A stretch of 64,000 nucleotides of DNA from Ruminococcaceae bacterium KH2T8 (lineage in GTDB: Bacteria; Bacillota; Clostridia; Saccharofermentanales; Saccharofermentanaceae): contig FOIY01000001.1 of assembly GCA_900111435.1 (NCBI GenBank), forward strand, positions 62,001 through 126,000, given 5' to 3'. Positions 35,145 to 44,548 of the stretch are shown piece by piece; within the stretch, counting starts at the first letter, position 1, and every line of letters begins with the position of its first letter. Below the pieces are notes generated by a model, which worked only from the letters and a program-made list of their open reading frames with translations, did no database searches and was not told the DNA's origin. Position numbers and translations under genes: made by a program.

Positions 35145-36647
35145 ATGAAAAAGCTTTCGCTCACACTATTAGCTGATACGGTATCGACCGCCAGAAAGAC
35201 AAAGAATATCACGCAGGCAAATCTTTCGAAGCTTACGGGCATCAACAGGTCTTTACTGTCGCGTCTTGAGTCCGCCGACTATACCCCCTCGCCTGACCAG
35301 CTCTACGCCCTCTCTGAGGTCCTTGAGTTCGATATTATGACTCTCTTCACCGATCAGGACGAGAAAGCCGTTAAAAAGCCATCTAAAGCGTATAAGATAG
35401 CTGTCGCAGGAACGGGCTATGTCGGACTGTCTCTGGCAGTGCTGCTCGCTCAGCATAATAAGGTCACGGCCGTTGATATTCTTCCCGAGAAGGTCGAGAA
35501 GCTCAATAACTTTATCTCTCCTATCAAGGATACTTATATCGAGAAATACCTCGAAGATGCAAAGGCCGGAACTCGCGAACTCAACCTCACTGCTACAACC
35601 GATGCTGCCAAAGCTTATAAGAACGCAGACTTCATCATAATCGCCGCTCCCACCAACTACGACCCGAAGACCAATTACTTCGATTGTTCGGCCGTAGAAT
35701 CCGTTTTAAGCCTCATCCTGGATACGACGAAGAATAATAAGAAGAAACCGACGATCGTCATAAAGAGCACCGTTCCGGTCGGTTTTACGCAGCATATAAG
35801 AGCTAAGCTCGATGCAGATAATATCATCTTCTCTCCTGAGTTTCTTCGCGAATCAAAGGCACTCTACGATAACCTTTACCCCAGCAGGATCATCGTAGGA
35901 ACAGATGATGCGAATATAGAAAAAGCTCAGGCTTTCGCCGATCTCCTGAAAGAAGGTGCTATAAAGCAGGATATCGAGACGATCTTCATGGGCACGACTG
36001 AAGCAGAAGCGACAAAGCTCTTCGTAAATACATATCTCGCTCTTCGCGTGTCCTACTTTAACGAGCTCGACACATATGCCGAGGTCAAGGGTCTTGATAC
36101 CAGAGATATCATTAAAGGAGTCTGCCTCGACCCTCGTGTCGGCGACTACTACAATAACCCTTCATTCGGATACGGCGGATACTGCCTGCCCAAAGATACG
36201 AAGCAGCTTCTCGCAAATTACCGGGATGTTCCCGAGAATCTTATCGAGGCGATCGTCGAGAGCAACCGTACGCGTAAAGATTTCATCGCAGACAGAGTTC
36301 TCGAGATGGCCGGCGGATACAGCTACTCTTCCAACAACAGATTCGACAAGCAAAAGGAAAAGGACGTCACAGTCGGCGTTTACCGCCTAACCATGAAGTC
36401 CAACTCGGATAACTTCCGTCAAAGCTCGATACAGGGCATCATGAAGAGGATCAAGGCCAAAGGTGCGACGGTCATAATCTACGAACCCACCCTCGAGAAC
36501 GGATCGACTTTCTTCGGCTCAAAGGTCGTAAATGATCTTAGGAAGTTCAAGAAAATGTCAGGATGCATCCTGGCCAACAGATACGACTCCACACTCGACG
36601 ACGTTCAAGATAAAGTCTATACGAGGGATCTGTTCAGGAGAGACTGA
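35145..36647 (+). CDS. UDP-glucose/nucleotide-sugar 6-dehydrogenase fused to an N-terminal XRE helix-turn-helix
   Basis: 500 residues from the ATG at 35145 (GAGG 8 nt upstream). Residues 8-65 are an XRE-type HTH ([34 protein letters not shown]). The dehydrogenase follows: NAD site [17 protein letters not shown] (about 85), [20 protein letters not shown], catalytic Cys in [15 protein letters not shown] (about 345), and a C-terminal UDP-binding domain. Oxidises UDP-glucose (or similar) to the uronate. The HTH could provide autoregulation; see findings. Confidence 0.88.
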   Translation: MKKLSLTLLADTVSTARKTKNITQANLSKLTGINRSLLSRLESADYTPSPDQLYALSEVLEFDIMTLFTDQDEKAVKKPSKAYKIAVAGTGYVGLSLAVLLAQHNKVTAVDILPEKVEKLNNFISPIKDTYIEKYLEDAKAGTRELNLTATTDAAKAYKNADFIIIAAPTNYDPKTNYFDCSAVESVLSLILDTTKNNKKKPTIVIKSTVPVGFTQHIRAKLDADNIIFSPEFLRESKALYDNLYPSRIIVGTDDANIEKAQAFADLLKEGAIKQDIETIFMGTTEAEATKLFVNTYLALRVSYFNELDTYAEVKGLDTRDIIKGVCLDPRVGDYYNNPSFGYGGYCLPKDTKQLLANYRDVPENLIEAIVESNRTRKDFIADRVLEMAGGYSYSSNNRFDKQKEKDVTVGVYRLTMKSNSDNFRQSSIQGIMKRIKAKGATVIIYEPTLENGSTFFGSKVVNDLRKFKKMSGCILANRYDSTLDDVQDKVYTRDLFRRD

Positions 36648-36685
36648 TCTCGTCATCACGGAGATCTCCTATATGGCTTCTCACG

Positions 36686-36981
36686 GTTCACACAATGAGG
36701 CAATCTCAAGGTTGTGTGAACCTTTTTTGTATTGCCGGTTCACACAAGTTAGATATTCCATAAATGTTTGAACGATTTCCCGTCTCAAAGTGTAAACAAA
36801 TCGATTATACGGTAATTGTTTACACCATAAGAGACCATTTGGTTCAAACAATCTCAATTTCAGAGAGTTGTTTGAACTATAACGTGCAGTAAAGTTCAAA
36901 CAATTGCCGAATAATCATCTTGTGTGAACCGTAGCTCGGAAAAAAGTGTAAACAATCTTCAAAATGACGACTCGTGTGAAC
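36686..36981. repeat. Array C: twelve 10-bp words at exactly 26-bp period, alternating orientation
   Basis: Word starts: 36686(+), 36712(-), 36738(+), 36764(-), 36790(+), 36816(-), 36842(+), 36868(-), 36894(+), 36920(-), 36946(+), 36972(-); every step is 26 bp. Oriented words: GTTCACACAA x3, GTTCAAACAT, GTGTAAACAA x2, GTTCAAACAA x3, GTTCACACAA, GTGTAAACAA, GTTCACACGA. The eleven 16-bp spacers are mutually unrelated. Located between convergent genes, with no coding potential. Remaining bases of 36648-37032 show nothing else. Confidence 0.92.
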
Positions 36982-37032
36982 CCTTGGCGCTAATCGCACC
37001 GGAAAAGCATATCAATATATTTACGCAACAAA

Positions 37033-37058
37033 AAAAGCGGAGCCGAAGCTCCGCTTTT
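37033..37058 (-). terminator. Terminator of the malic enzyme gene
   Basis: AAAAGCGGAGC-CGAA-GCTCCGCTTTT; on the minus strand it is followed by a T-run. Nearly symmetric, so it may also act on plus-strand transcripts. Confidence 0.85.
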
Positions 37059-37088
37059 CATTTAGATCCGTAATCTATTAACTTAAGA

Positions 37089-38267
37089 TCAAATTCTAGC
37101 TACGCCGGAATCTCTTGCAGCCTTAGCAACTGCAGCAGCAACTGTCTTACCGACGCGGGGATCGAATGCATCGGGAAGGATGTGCTCAGCGTTAAGCTCC
37201 TCGTCGGAAACGAGTGAAGCGATAGCGTCAGCAGCAGCGAGCTTCATTGCATCGTTGATATCGGAAGCACGAACATCAAGAGCACCTCTGAAGATACCGG
37301 GGAATGCGAGAACGTTGTTAACCTGGTTGGGGAAGTCGGAACGACCTGTAGCCATAACTGCAACGCCTGCCTTCTTAGCCTCATCAGGCATGATCTCGGG
37401 TGTAGGGTTAGCGCATGCGAATACAATGGGATCGGGATTCATTGTAGCAACCATCTCAGCTGTAAGAACGCCGGGAGCGGAAACACCGATGAATACGTCA
37501 GCACCCTTGATAACATCTGCAAGAGAACCCTTCTTACCCTTCTGGTTTGTGATCTTAGCCATTTCTTCCTTAGCGGGGTTAAGACCGTCTCTACCCTCGT
37601 AGATAGCTCCCTTTCTGTCGCAGAGAACAACGTCCTTAAGACCTCTGGAGATAAGGAGCTTTGTGATAGCGATAGCAGCAGCACCTGCACCGTTAACTAC
37701 AACAGAGATATCATCGATGTGCTTGCCTGTAAGCTTAAGAGCATTGATCATACCTGCAAGTGTGATAACAGCTGTACCGTGCTGGTCATCGTGGAAGATC
37801 GGGATATCAACTTCAGGATCTTCCTTAAGTCTCTTCTCGATCTCGAAGCAACGAGGTGCGGAGATATCCTCGAGGTTAACACCACCGAAAGAACCTGCAA
37901 GGAGCTTAACTGTCTTAACGATCTCGTCTACATCCTTGGAACGAACGCAGAGAGGGAAAGCGTCAACATCACCGAAAGCCTTGAAGAGTGCGCACTTACC
38001 TTCCATAACGGGCATACCTGCCTCAGGTCCGATATCACCGAGACCGAGAACAGCAGTACCGTCTGTAACAACTGCAACAAGGTTGTGTCTTCTTGTGTAC
38101 TTATATGAAAGATCTACATTCTCAGAGATCTCAAGGCACGGAGCAGCTACACCGGGAGTATAAGCAATAGCAAGATCCTCCTTTGATCCTACAGGAGCAC
38201 GAGTGATAACTTCGATCTTACCCTGCCATTCGGTATGCTTCGCGATTGCGAGTTCTTTGTTGTCCAT
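37089..38267 (-). CDS. NAD(P)-dependent malic enzyme
   Basis: 392 residues from the ATG at 38267 (GGAGG at 9 nt). AYTPGVAAPCLEI, GLGDIGPEAGMPVMEGKCAL, DDQHGTAVI, Rossmann NGAGAAAIAITKLL and FACANPTPEI. Converts malate to pyruvate and CO2, linking C4 acids to fermentation. Short bacterial form without the phosphotransacetylase domain. Confidence 0.93.
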   Translation of the reverse strand: MDNKELAIAKHTEWQGKIEVITRAPVGSKEDLAIAYTPGVAAPCLEISENVDLSYKYTRRHNLVAVVTDGTAVLGLGDIGPEAGMPVMEGKCALFKAFGDVDAFPLCVRSKDVDEIVKTVKLLAGSFGGVNLEDISAPRCFEIEKRLKEDPEVDIPIFHDDQHGTAVITLAGMINALKLTGKHIDDISVVVNGAGAAAIAITKLLISRGLKDVVLCDRKGAIYEGRDGLNPAKEEMAKITNQKGKKGSLADVIKGADVFIGVSAPGVLTAEMVATMNPDPIVFACANPTPEIMPDEAKKAGVAVMATGRSDFPNQVNNVLAFPGIFRGALDVRASDINDAMKLAAADAIASLVSDEELNAEHILPDAFDPRVGKTVAAAVAKAARDSGVARI

Positions 38268-38310
38268 GTTTGTCAACCTCCGTATTAACAATAATTTCTT
38301 TTAATATAAT

Positions 38311-39105
38311 TCAGCTCGGACGAGCATCATTATCGCTGTTAGTGACCGGTCTTCTGGCGATCCCGAAAGGCGCCTCGATCATCTTGATGTAAATAAGTCC
38401 TACGTACCTCGCAAGGCACAGGAGTATGAAAGTATCCGCAAACGTATCGGCTATGAAAGCCGCCGCCGGAGCCGCCTCAGACAGGAGCGTAGTGAGCATC
38501 CTGATCATAAAGGAGACCGTAAGTATAATGCAGATATTCCTGATATTTATCAGATAATAGCCGCGTGTCTTCCTGTACATCTCGCTCACGCTGGCGATCA
38601 GTCCGTGGTCTCCCGAAAGGTAACAGGCCGGATACATTATAAGCCACGGGAAGATAATAATCAAAAACAATATTAAATACAACATGAAAATAATGAACGG
38701 AATGTAGAAAACGGGCACGACTAAAGCCAATATCGTGAGCCTTGTGACTATATCGCTCATTGTGGCAGCCTTTCCCTTACCCGTCGTGACCCTGATATGT
38801 CTGATAAAGAGTCCGACATATGCGGCAAAAGCCATTATGTACAGATAGACGAGAAACACGACGAAACAGATAAGGATGCAGTTCCAGTCTGAAAGCGGAA
38901 CATCCTCGGGGTTCATCGAGTATGCGAGCTGCGGATTCTCGAGATACTTTCTATAGAAGACCTCGAGGGGTTTAAAATCGAATGCCGCATCGGGAAAGAG
39001 CATCAGGGACGCTCTGGCAAATATCAGAAAGGTAAAGATCAGCTTAACAGCTATGCCTTTACCGACTTTGTCTATCTTAAAGATCTCAGTGATCGAATTA
39101 CTCAT
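38311..39105 (-). CDS. Integral membrane protein, function unknown
   Basis: About 264 residues with five or six membrane helices, the central ones very hydrophobic (VVPVFYIPFIIFMLYLILFL). The cytoplasmic tail is polar. Resembles DUF975-type membrane proteins in layout. Three in-frame ATGs are possible; I use the one starting MSNSITEIFK, although no SD is clear. Confidence 0.65.
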   Translation of the reverse strand: MSNSITEIFKIDKVGKGIAVKLIFTFLIFARASLMLFPDAAFDFKPLEVFYRKYLENPQLAYSMNPEDVPLSDWNCILICFVVFLVYLYIMAFAAYVGLFIRHIRVTTGKGKAATMSDIVTRLTILALVVPVFYIPFIIFMLYLILFLIIIFPWLIMYPACYLSGDHGLIASVSEMYRKTRGYYLINIRNICIILTVSFMIRMLTTLLSEAAPAAAFIADTFADTFILLCLARYVGLIYIKMIEAPFGIARRPVTNSDNDARPS

Positions 39106-39199
39106 ATATTGATTGTGCAACATCAAAGTAACAAAAATCAAGACAAAATTAAGGCATATGCACAATAAACGACAAGGATAGAAATGCGCGCGTATTTAA

Positions 39200-39244
39200 T
39201 ATAATATATGAGTCGGCGAAAGCCTTTGCGGTGGCTTTCGCGCC
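39200..39244 (+). promoter_or_regulatory. -10 box and leader hairpin upstream of glutamine synthetase
   Basis: TATAAT at 39200-39205 (no good -35), then a leader hairpin GGCGAAAGCC (39215-39224) with GGCTTTCGCGCC (39233-39244), 25 bases before the ATG. A candidate control structure; not a recognised riboswitch. Confidence 0.4.
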
Positions 39245-39269
39245 AACAAATGCAGGACGGTATATATAA

Positions 39270-41180
39270 ATGACAGAGTACAAGGTCAACCCCGATCTAT
39301 TGAGCATCATCCCTCCCGAGAAGCATTCGGTGAAGGATATCACCACGATCCTCGAGCTGCACCCCGAGATCAAGTTCGTATCCCTTATGGGTGTAGACTT
39401 GTCCGGTAACGATACCGATGAGAAGATCCCGATCGCGGACTTCCACGATAACCTCGAGAATTATCTTAACGGCGACGCAGTCCAGACAGACGGTTCTTCC
39501 GTTGTACTTCCGGGCATCGCAACACTGAACGACGGTAAGGTCGACCTCGTGCCCGATTCCGATGTAGTCTGGTATATCGACTACAACTACGAACACATCG
39601 ACACTAAGACAGGCCTCCCTGTGGGTACGCTTCGCGTCCCTTCCTTTCTTTACCACAACGGAGAGCCTGTTTGTTCCCGTTCCGTACTGAAGAAAAGTGC
39701 GGAATATTTCGAAAAGAGACTTACCGACATCTTCGCGAGCAACAAGTCACTGTGTGAGCAGTACGGCTTTGAGCCCGAAGATCTCGATAAGATCACTTTG
39801 ATCATGGCTACAGAGCTCGAGTTCTGGGTAAACTCCCCTGACGAGAAGATCTCTCAGGAGCAGCTCTCCATCTCCCAGGTACTCAAGGAGCAGTATTGGA
39901 AGCGTACAAAGGGCGTCGTTAGAACCGCCCTCGAGCAGGTCATCCTCGTTCTCGACCAGTACGGCTTCAATCCCGAGATGGGACATAAGGAGGTCGGCGG
40001 CGTAAAGGCAGCCGTTACATCTTCCGGCGATTTCCACAGCATCATGGAGCAGCTCGAAGTTGACTGGAGATATTCAGATGCACTTCAGGGCGCAGACTAC
40101 GAACTTACGGCACGTATCCTCATCAAGGAGATCTTCCGTATGCACGGCCTCGAGGTAAGCTTCGACGCTAAGCCTATCCCCGGTGTTGCCGGTTCCGGTG
40201 AGCATACACACGTAAATGCAGTTGCTTTCCTTAAGAGCGGCAAGAAGATCAACCTCTTCGCCCCCGCTGACATGAAGGCTGATTACCTTTCCACTATCGG
40301 TTGGGGTTCCCTTATGGGTATCATGAAGCACTACGATCTGATCAATCCCTTCGTATCTGCCACTACCGATGCATTCATGAGACTTCAGCCCGGATTCGAG
40401 GCACCTACACATGCGGTTGCTTCGATCGGTAAGGATGTTCTTACACCTTCCCGTAACAGATCCGTACTTTTGGGTCTCGTTCGTTCCGAGAACAATAAGC
40501 ACGCTACAAGATTCGAGCTTCGTTCTCCTAACCCTCATACAAATACATATCTTTGTCTTTCCGCTATCTACCAGTGCATGCTCGACGGTATCGACTATGC
40601 GCTCTCATCAGGAAAGACAACAAAGGAGCTTGAGGCAGAGTTCACTAAGGACTACGGCGTAGAGGGTGATTACCTCGAAGCAAACAGGCTCTACAGATGT
40701 GAGGAAGATATCTTCGAGACAATGACAGAGGACGAGAGAGACCGTCTCTTCGGTACACCTCCCGCAACAGTATATGAGTCTTTGAAGAGCTTTATCGCTT
40801 CCGATTCCGTAACGGATATCCTCTGCGCAGGCGGAGTATTCAACGATCAGCTCCTCTCATCTTATTCACATGCAATGCTCGACAAGTGGTCATACGAGCT
40901 TCTCGAAAGGATCATCCCTTCGAACCTCGTAACGCTTCGCGGCTATACAAAGCGCCACACTGCTGCTAACGCAGTTGACGACGACATGTGGTCTGATATC
41001 GAAAGACTCAAGTTCTCCCTCGCAAAGAATTCCGAGGAGCACACTTCGGTATTCACGAGCATCAAGAATGCTCTCGAGAGCAAGAGCCTCAAGGATATCT
41101 CCTCTCTTCAGGTTCGCATGAACCGCGATATGAGCGACCTCGCCGTATTGTATAGAGAGTACTGCGAAAATCAGATCTGA
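39270..41180 (+). CDS. glnA: Glutamine synthetase, large clostridial form
   Basis: 636 residues, longer than GSI (about 440-470). Beta-grasp N-domain; catalytic domain with MATELEFW, VGGVKAAVTSSGDFHSIMEQ, PGVAGSGEHTHVNAV (metal-binding His), SRNRSVLLGL and RFELRSPNPHTNTYL; C-terminal helical extension of about 150 residues. ATP-dependent ammonia assimilation into glutamine. The downstream CmpB-like gene follows by 18 bp. Confidence 0.9.
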   Translation: MTEYKVNPDLLSIIPPEKHSVKDITTILELHPEIKFVSLMGVDLSGNDTDEKIPIADFHDNLENYLNGDAVQTDGSSVVLPGIATLNDGKVDLVPDSDVVWYIDYNYEHIDTKTGLPVGTLRVPSFLYHNGEPVCSRSVLKKSAEYFEKRLTDIFASNKSLCEQYGFEPEDLDKITLIMATELEFWVNSPDEKISQEQLSISQVLKEQYWKRTKGVVRTALEQVILVLDQYGFNPEMGHKEVGGVKAAVTSSGDFHSIMEQLEVDWRYSDALQGADYELTARILIKEIFRMHGLEVSFDAKPIPGVAGSGEHTHVNAVAFLKSGKKINLFAPADMKADYLSTIGWGSLMGIMKHYDLINPFVSATTDAFMRLQPGFEAPTHAVASIGKDVLTPSRNRSVLLGLVRSENNKHATRFELRSPNPHTNTYLCLSAIYQCMLDGIDYALSSGKTTKELEAEFTKDYGVEGDYLEANRLYRCEEDIFETMTEDERDRLFGTPPATVYESLKSFIASDSVTDILCAGGVFNDQLLSSYSHAMLDKWSYELLERIIPSNLVTLRGYTKRHTAANAVDDDMWSDIERLKFSLAKNSEEHTSVFTSIKNALESKSLKDISSLQVRMNRDMSDLAVLYREYCENQI

Positions 41181-41198
41181 TAATTACCGAGGTTTATC

Positions 41199-42101
41199 AT
41201 GACATTGTTCGAGGTCGTGTGCTTCTTCCTGATATATTCATTTATCGGTTGGGTAACGGAAGTCATATATCACGCAGTCACGCTCGGCAAGATCATGAAC
41301 AGAGGTTTTCTGAACGGTCCCGTCTGCCCTGTCTACGGATTCGGCATGACGGCCGTTCTTTTTGTGTTCGATCTTACCGGCATAAATGATCTTTTTCTTA
41401 CATTCATCATAGGTGTAGCGCTCACGACAGGTATCGAGCTCGTCGCGGGCTTCCTGCTGTACACATTCTTTCATGCACGCTGGTGGGATTATTCCAATAT
41501 GCCCCTGAACCTCGGCGGTTACATCTGCCCCGCCTTCAGCATCATATGGGGACTTGCAGTCGTAGCGGTCGTCCGTCTCGCTCACCCTGCGATCGCCGCG
41601 CTCGTATTTACGCTTATCCCCTTGCCTGTTCTGGTGATACTCACCGTCACATTCCTTATAGTGATGATCATAGATACCACGGTCACTGCACTTAGTCTTA
41701 TCGGTCTTAATAAGAAGCTCGCTGAGCTCGACAAGATCAGTTCAGCCATGAGAGATGCGAGCGATAAGCTCACCGAGAAGATAGGAAAGCAGTCCATCGA
41801 ATCAGCGCAGTCAGCCCAGACAGCACGCGTACAGGCAGCGCTCGCCAAGGCGGAACTCAAAGATGCAGCCAAGGCCGGAAAGATCGAGCTCGAGCGTCGC
41901 GCCGACGAGAAACGCGACGAATTAAGAAGGCTCTCGGAAGAGACTACGGCCGACCTTCAGCGCAGGTATAACGAGATCAGATCGTCACTTACGACTCACC
42001 GTCACTACGGCGTCGGACGTCTGCTAAATGTCTTCCCTAATGTAAAGCACAGAGACTACAAGGATATACTCGACGAGCTTCGCACTTACGGCAAGCGATG
42101 A
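41199..42101 (+). CDS. CmpB-type ABC-transporter-like membrane protein with coiled-coil tail
   Basis: 300 residues. PF06541-type start FFLIYSFIGWVTEVIYHAVTLGKIMNR with RGFLNGPVCPVYGFG, five membrane helices to about residue 165, then an amphipathic Ala/Glu/Lys/Arg-rich coiled coil (about 180-270). No ATPase gene is adjacent, so a transport role is doubtful. Co-transcribed with glutamine synthetase. Confidence 0.82.
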   Translation: MTLFEVVCFFLIYSFIGWVTEVIYHAVTLGKIMNRGFLNGPVCPVYGFGMTAVLFVFDLTGINDLFLTFIIGVALTTGIELVAGFLLYTFFHARWWDYSNMPLNLGGYICPAFSIIWGLAVVAVVRLAHPAIAALVFTLIPLPVLVILTVTFLIVMIIDTTVTALSLIGLNKKLAELDKISSAMRDASDKLTEKIGKQSIESAQSAQTARVQAALAKAELKDAAKAGKIELERRADEKRDELRRLSEETTADLQRRYNEIRSSLTTHRHYGVGRLLNVFPNVKHRDYKDILDELRTYGKR

Positions 42102-42121
42102 CAATCCCAATTAAGACACAT

Positions 42122-42150
42122 AAAAAGGTCCGACACGAGCCGGACCTTTT
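42122..42150. terminator. Bidirectional terminator between CmpB-like gene and hom
   Basis: AAAAGGTCCG-8 nt-CGGACCTTTT with A and T tracts on both sides, between convergent genes. Confidence 0.85.
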
Positions 42151-42183
42151 ATTATTCTATAATTATCTTTCTTCTGTGACGGA

Positions 42184-43398
42184 TCACTCCATGTAGTGAA
42201 GCCAGTTGCCGCCTACGGAAGATACGAGCTTATCGATATCCTTATGAAGGATGTCGTAAACGATGATAGCGCAGCAATCACTCTCGTCACGAACTGAAGC
42301 AGTGTTGTAGGAAGAGAATGTATCGTTAAGGTTCTCCATGGATCCTGCCTTAGCTCTTACGATGATATTTGTCTTGATATCACCGAACTCAGCTGTTACG
42401 CGTGCATCAGACTTGTGCCAGTTCTTGGCATAAGCATTAGCCTCGGGAGCACGGGATGCCTCGAGAACATCGCCTACAACTGCGGAAGCCGTAGGAAGCT
42501 TTCCTGCGCCGCGGCCATAGTACATTGTCGTACCTACTGCGTTACCCTTAACGAGTACTGCGTTGAATACGCCCTCAACGGGAGCGAGCTGAGACTTCTT
42601 GGCTACGAAGAAAGGTGCAACGAAAGCAGAAGGCTTGCCCTCATCCATATGAGAGAATACAGCGAGGAGCTTTAATGAGCAGCCGATGCTCGTAGCGAAG
42701 TTGATATCATCCAAAGTAATAGCGGAGATACCTGTTGTGTTGATCTCCTCGGGAGATACATACTCCCCGTTCAATGCGATCGAAGAAAGGATCGAAAGCT
42801 TTCTCTGAGCATCGATACCGTCAACGTCAGCAGAAGGATTCTGCTCTGCATAACCCTTAGCCTGAGCCTGCTTCAGAGCCTCATCGTAGGAAAGGCCGGA
42901 AGTTCTCATGTTTGTAAGGATATAGTTTGTTGTTCCGTTTACGATACCTGCGATACGAAGGATCTTATTCGCTGCAAGGCATCTGTGAAGAGGTCTGATG
43001 ATCGGGATACCACCGCCTACTGCAGCCTCATAGAGGTACTGGCAGCCGTTAGCCTTAGCAAGTTCCATGAGCTCAACACCATGTGTAGCAACGAGCTCCT
43101 TATTGGATGTTACGACGCTCTTACCGGCGGAGAGAGCCTGCTTTGTGAATTCGTAAGCGATCTTCGCGCCGCCTATAGTCTCGACTACTACCTTTACTTC
43201 GGGATCGCCGAATACGTCGTTGGAGTCATGAGTTACGAGATCAGCAAAAGGGCTGTCAGGGAAATCCCTGATATCAAGGATATGCTTTACCTTGAGTTCC
43301 TCTCCCAGATGCTGTGCGATGGAGTCGGAATTCATTGCGATAACTTCCGCAACACCTGCACCGACTACACCAAATCCTAAGATTGCTATGTTGATCAT
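42184..43398 (-). CDS. hom: Homoserine dehydrogenase
   Basis: 404 residues. NAD(P) site ILGFGVVGAGVAEVI, VNGTTNYILTNM, catalytic region AKGYAEQNPSADVDGIDAQRK, ADP-type C-terminal ACT domain (IIVRAKAGSMENLNDTF). Reduces aspartate semialdehyde to homoserine for Thr and Met synthesis; the ACT domain suggests Thr feedback. Downstream of thrR. Confidence 0.94.
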   Translation of the reverse strand: MINIAILGFGVVGAGVAEVIAMNSDSIAQHLGEELKVKHILDIRDFPDSPFADLVTHDSNDVFGDPEVKVVVETIGGAKIAYEFTKQALSAGKSVVTSNKELVATHGVELMELAKANGCQYLYEAAVGGGIPIIRPLHRCLAANKILRIAGIVNGTTNYILTNMRTSGLSYDEALKQAQAKGYAEQNPSADVDGIDAQRKLSILSSIALNGEYVSPEEINTTGISAITLDDINFATSIGCSLKLLAVFSHMDEGKPSAFVAPFFVAKKSQLAPVEGVFNAVLVKGNAVGTTMYYGRGAGKLPTASAVVGDVLEASRAPEANAYAKNWHKSDARVTAEFGDIKTNIIVRAKAGSMENLNDTFSSYNTASVRDESDCCAIIVYDILHKDIDKLVSSVGGNWLHYME

Positions 43399-43429
43399 TA
43401 TATATTCCCCTTTTAATTTATTATCTTAT

Positions 43430-43876
43430 TTACTCCCTGCTCAGGATCCTGCAGGATCTGACGCCCGCGATCTTCTTGATGTCAGCCATGATGTCATCCA
43501 TAGAACCGAACATCGAAGCCGTCTCGATCGAGATAGAGATATCCGCAAGTCCGTTGATCGGGATATTCTGATTGATCGTAAGGATACTGCTTCGAGACTC
43601 TGCGATGACATTAAGGATCGATGAGAGGATCCCCTGGAAGTTCTCGACCGTGATAAGGAGCGTCACTTTCTTGCCGTTGGTCGCTTCGAAGAAAGGAAGC
43701 ACCGAATCCTTGTACTTATAGTACGCACTGCGGCTGAGGCCTGTCTTGCGCACGGCTTCGTTGACCGAGACCGAATCTCCGGTATTGAGCCGCTGCTTTA
43801 CCTCCATGACCTTGATAAAGACTTCGGGAAGTACTTTCTTGTCTACAAGATAATATTCTGTTGAATCTTCAGGCAT
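43430..43876 (-). CDS. ACT-domain regulator, UPF0735/ThrR-PheB type
   Basis: 148 residues: N-terminal HTH-like part (VSVNEAVRKTGLSRSAYYKYKD) and C-terminal ACT domain (LLITVENFQGILSSILNVIAES). ThrR-type proteins repress threonine biosynthesis genes in Firmicutes, consistent with hom 31 bp downstream. AGGAGG ribosome-binding site. Confidence 0.88.
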   Translation of the reverse strand: MPEDSTEYYLVDKKVLPEVFIKVMEVKQRLNTGDSVSVNEAVRKTGLSRSAYYKYKDSVLPFFEATNGKKVTLLITVENFQGILSSILNVIAESRSSILTINQNIPINGLADISISIETASMFGSMDDIMADIKKIAGVRSCRILSRE

Positions 43877-43909
43877 TTCTCTTCCCTCCTTACAGGTCGC
43901 GCTCTTTGC

Positions 43910-43945
43910 CCTGTTTCGGCTCTATGAAGCCGGGGCAAAAGTCCG
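43910..43945 (-). promoter_or_regulatory. Leader hairpin before thrR-hom
   Basis: On the minus strand CTTTTGCCC, an inner CGGCT-TCATAG-AGCCG stem and GGGCAAAG form a two-tier hairpin about 20 nt before the ribosome-binding site. No T-box or known riboswitch motif is visible. Confidence 0.45.
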
Positions 43946-44075
43946 CGGTACACGGACAATTGTACGCGTACGAACGATGTTAACATTTTTGGAGGTTAAT
44001 ATCAACTGCTCAGGAGAAAAAAGACTGCTTTCGTTAGAGGATCAGTCGACTTTGGCCATATCATTCTGCCTTCCT

Positions 44076-44522
44076 TCAAGCGACCTTAGGTGCTGCCTTA
44101 CTCATACCGAGCGAAATGACCGAAAGTACGATCACCGTTACCGACAAGGCCACACAAGGTATACCCAGAACTACAAAGGGTACGACCGGAACGTAACGTC
44201 CGTATCCGTAGCAAGTTAAGAGCCAATAGTGAAACACTTCAAATCCGATAAAGGCCGGTACATTTATGCTCGCCAGTATGATCGATAAGAGATCGAACTT
44301 ATTCTTACGACCATTGAAAGATCTGGAAAGATGCATACCGCTAAAGACTACTAAACCCAATACTACTGCAAAACCTACGCCCATGAGCAGCGAAACTAGA
44401 AGATCCGAACCGTCAACCAGGATCGAAAGAAGAAAGATCAAACACCAAAATCCGCACATGATGATCAACGGCACTGCACTCAACATGTTGAGAATATATG
44501 CTACGATACGTCTGGTCTTCAT
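44076..44522 (-). CDS. Four-helix membrane protein, paralogue of the upstream gene
   Basis: 148 residues opening MKTRRIVAYILN; four membrane helices with a basic loop RSFNGRKNKFDLLSIILAS. Same layout and start as 44549-45007, with similar final helix (VIVLSVISLG). Function unknown. Confidence 0.72.
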   Translation of the reverse strand: MKTRRIVAYILNMLSAVPLIIMCGFWCLIFLLSILVDGSDLLVSLLMGVGFAVVLGLVVFSGMHLSRSFNGRKNKFDLLSIILASINVPAFIGFEVFHYWLLTCYGYGRYVPVVPFVVLGIPCVALSVTVIVLSVISLGMSKAAPKVA

Positions 44523-44548
44523 TTGAAGCTCCTCCTTTCACGGGGCTG

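Noticed and set aside
24098-36981. CRISPR array interpretation of the alternating word arrays
   Set aside because: Words are only 10 bp, alternate in orientation, are degenerate within an array, spacers are 16 bp, and no cas gene is present in the window.
43877-43985. T-box or threonine riboswitch upstream of thrR-hom
   Set aside because: A hairpin is present but no T-box sequence, specifier loop or terminator/antiterminator pair could be found.
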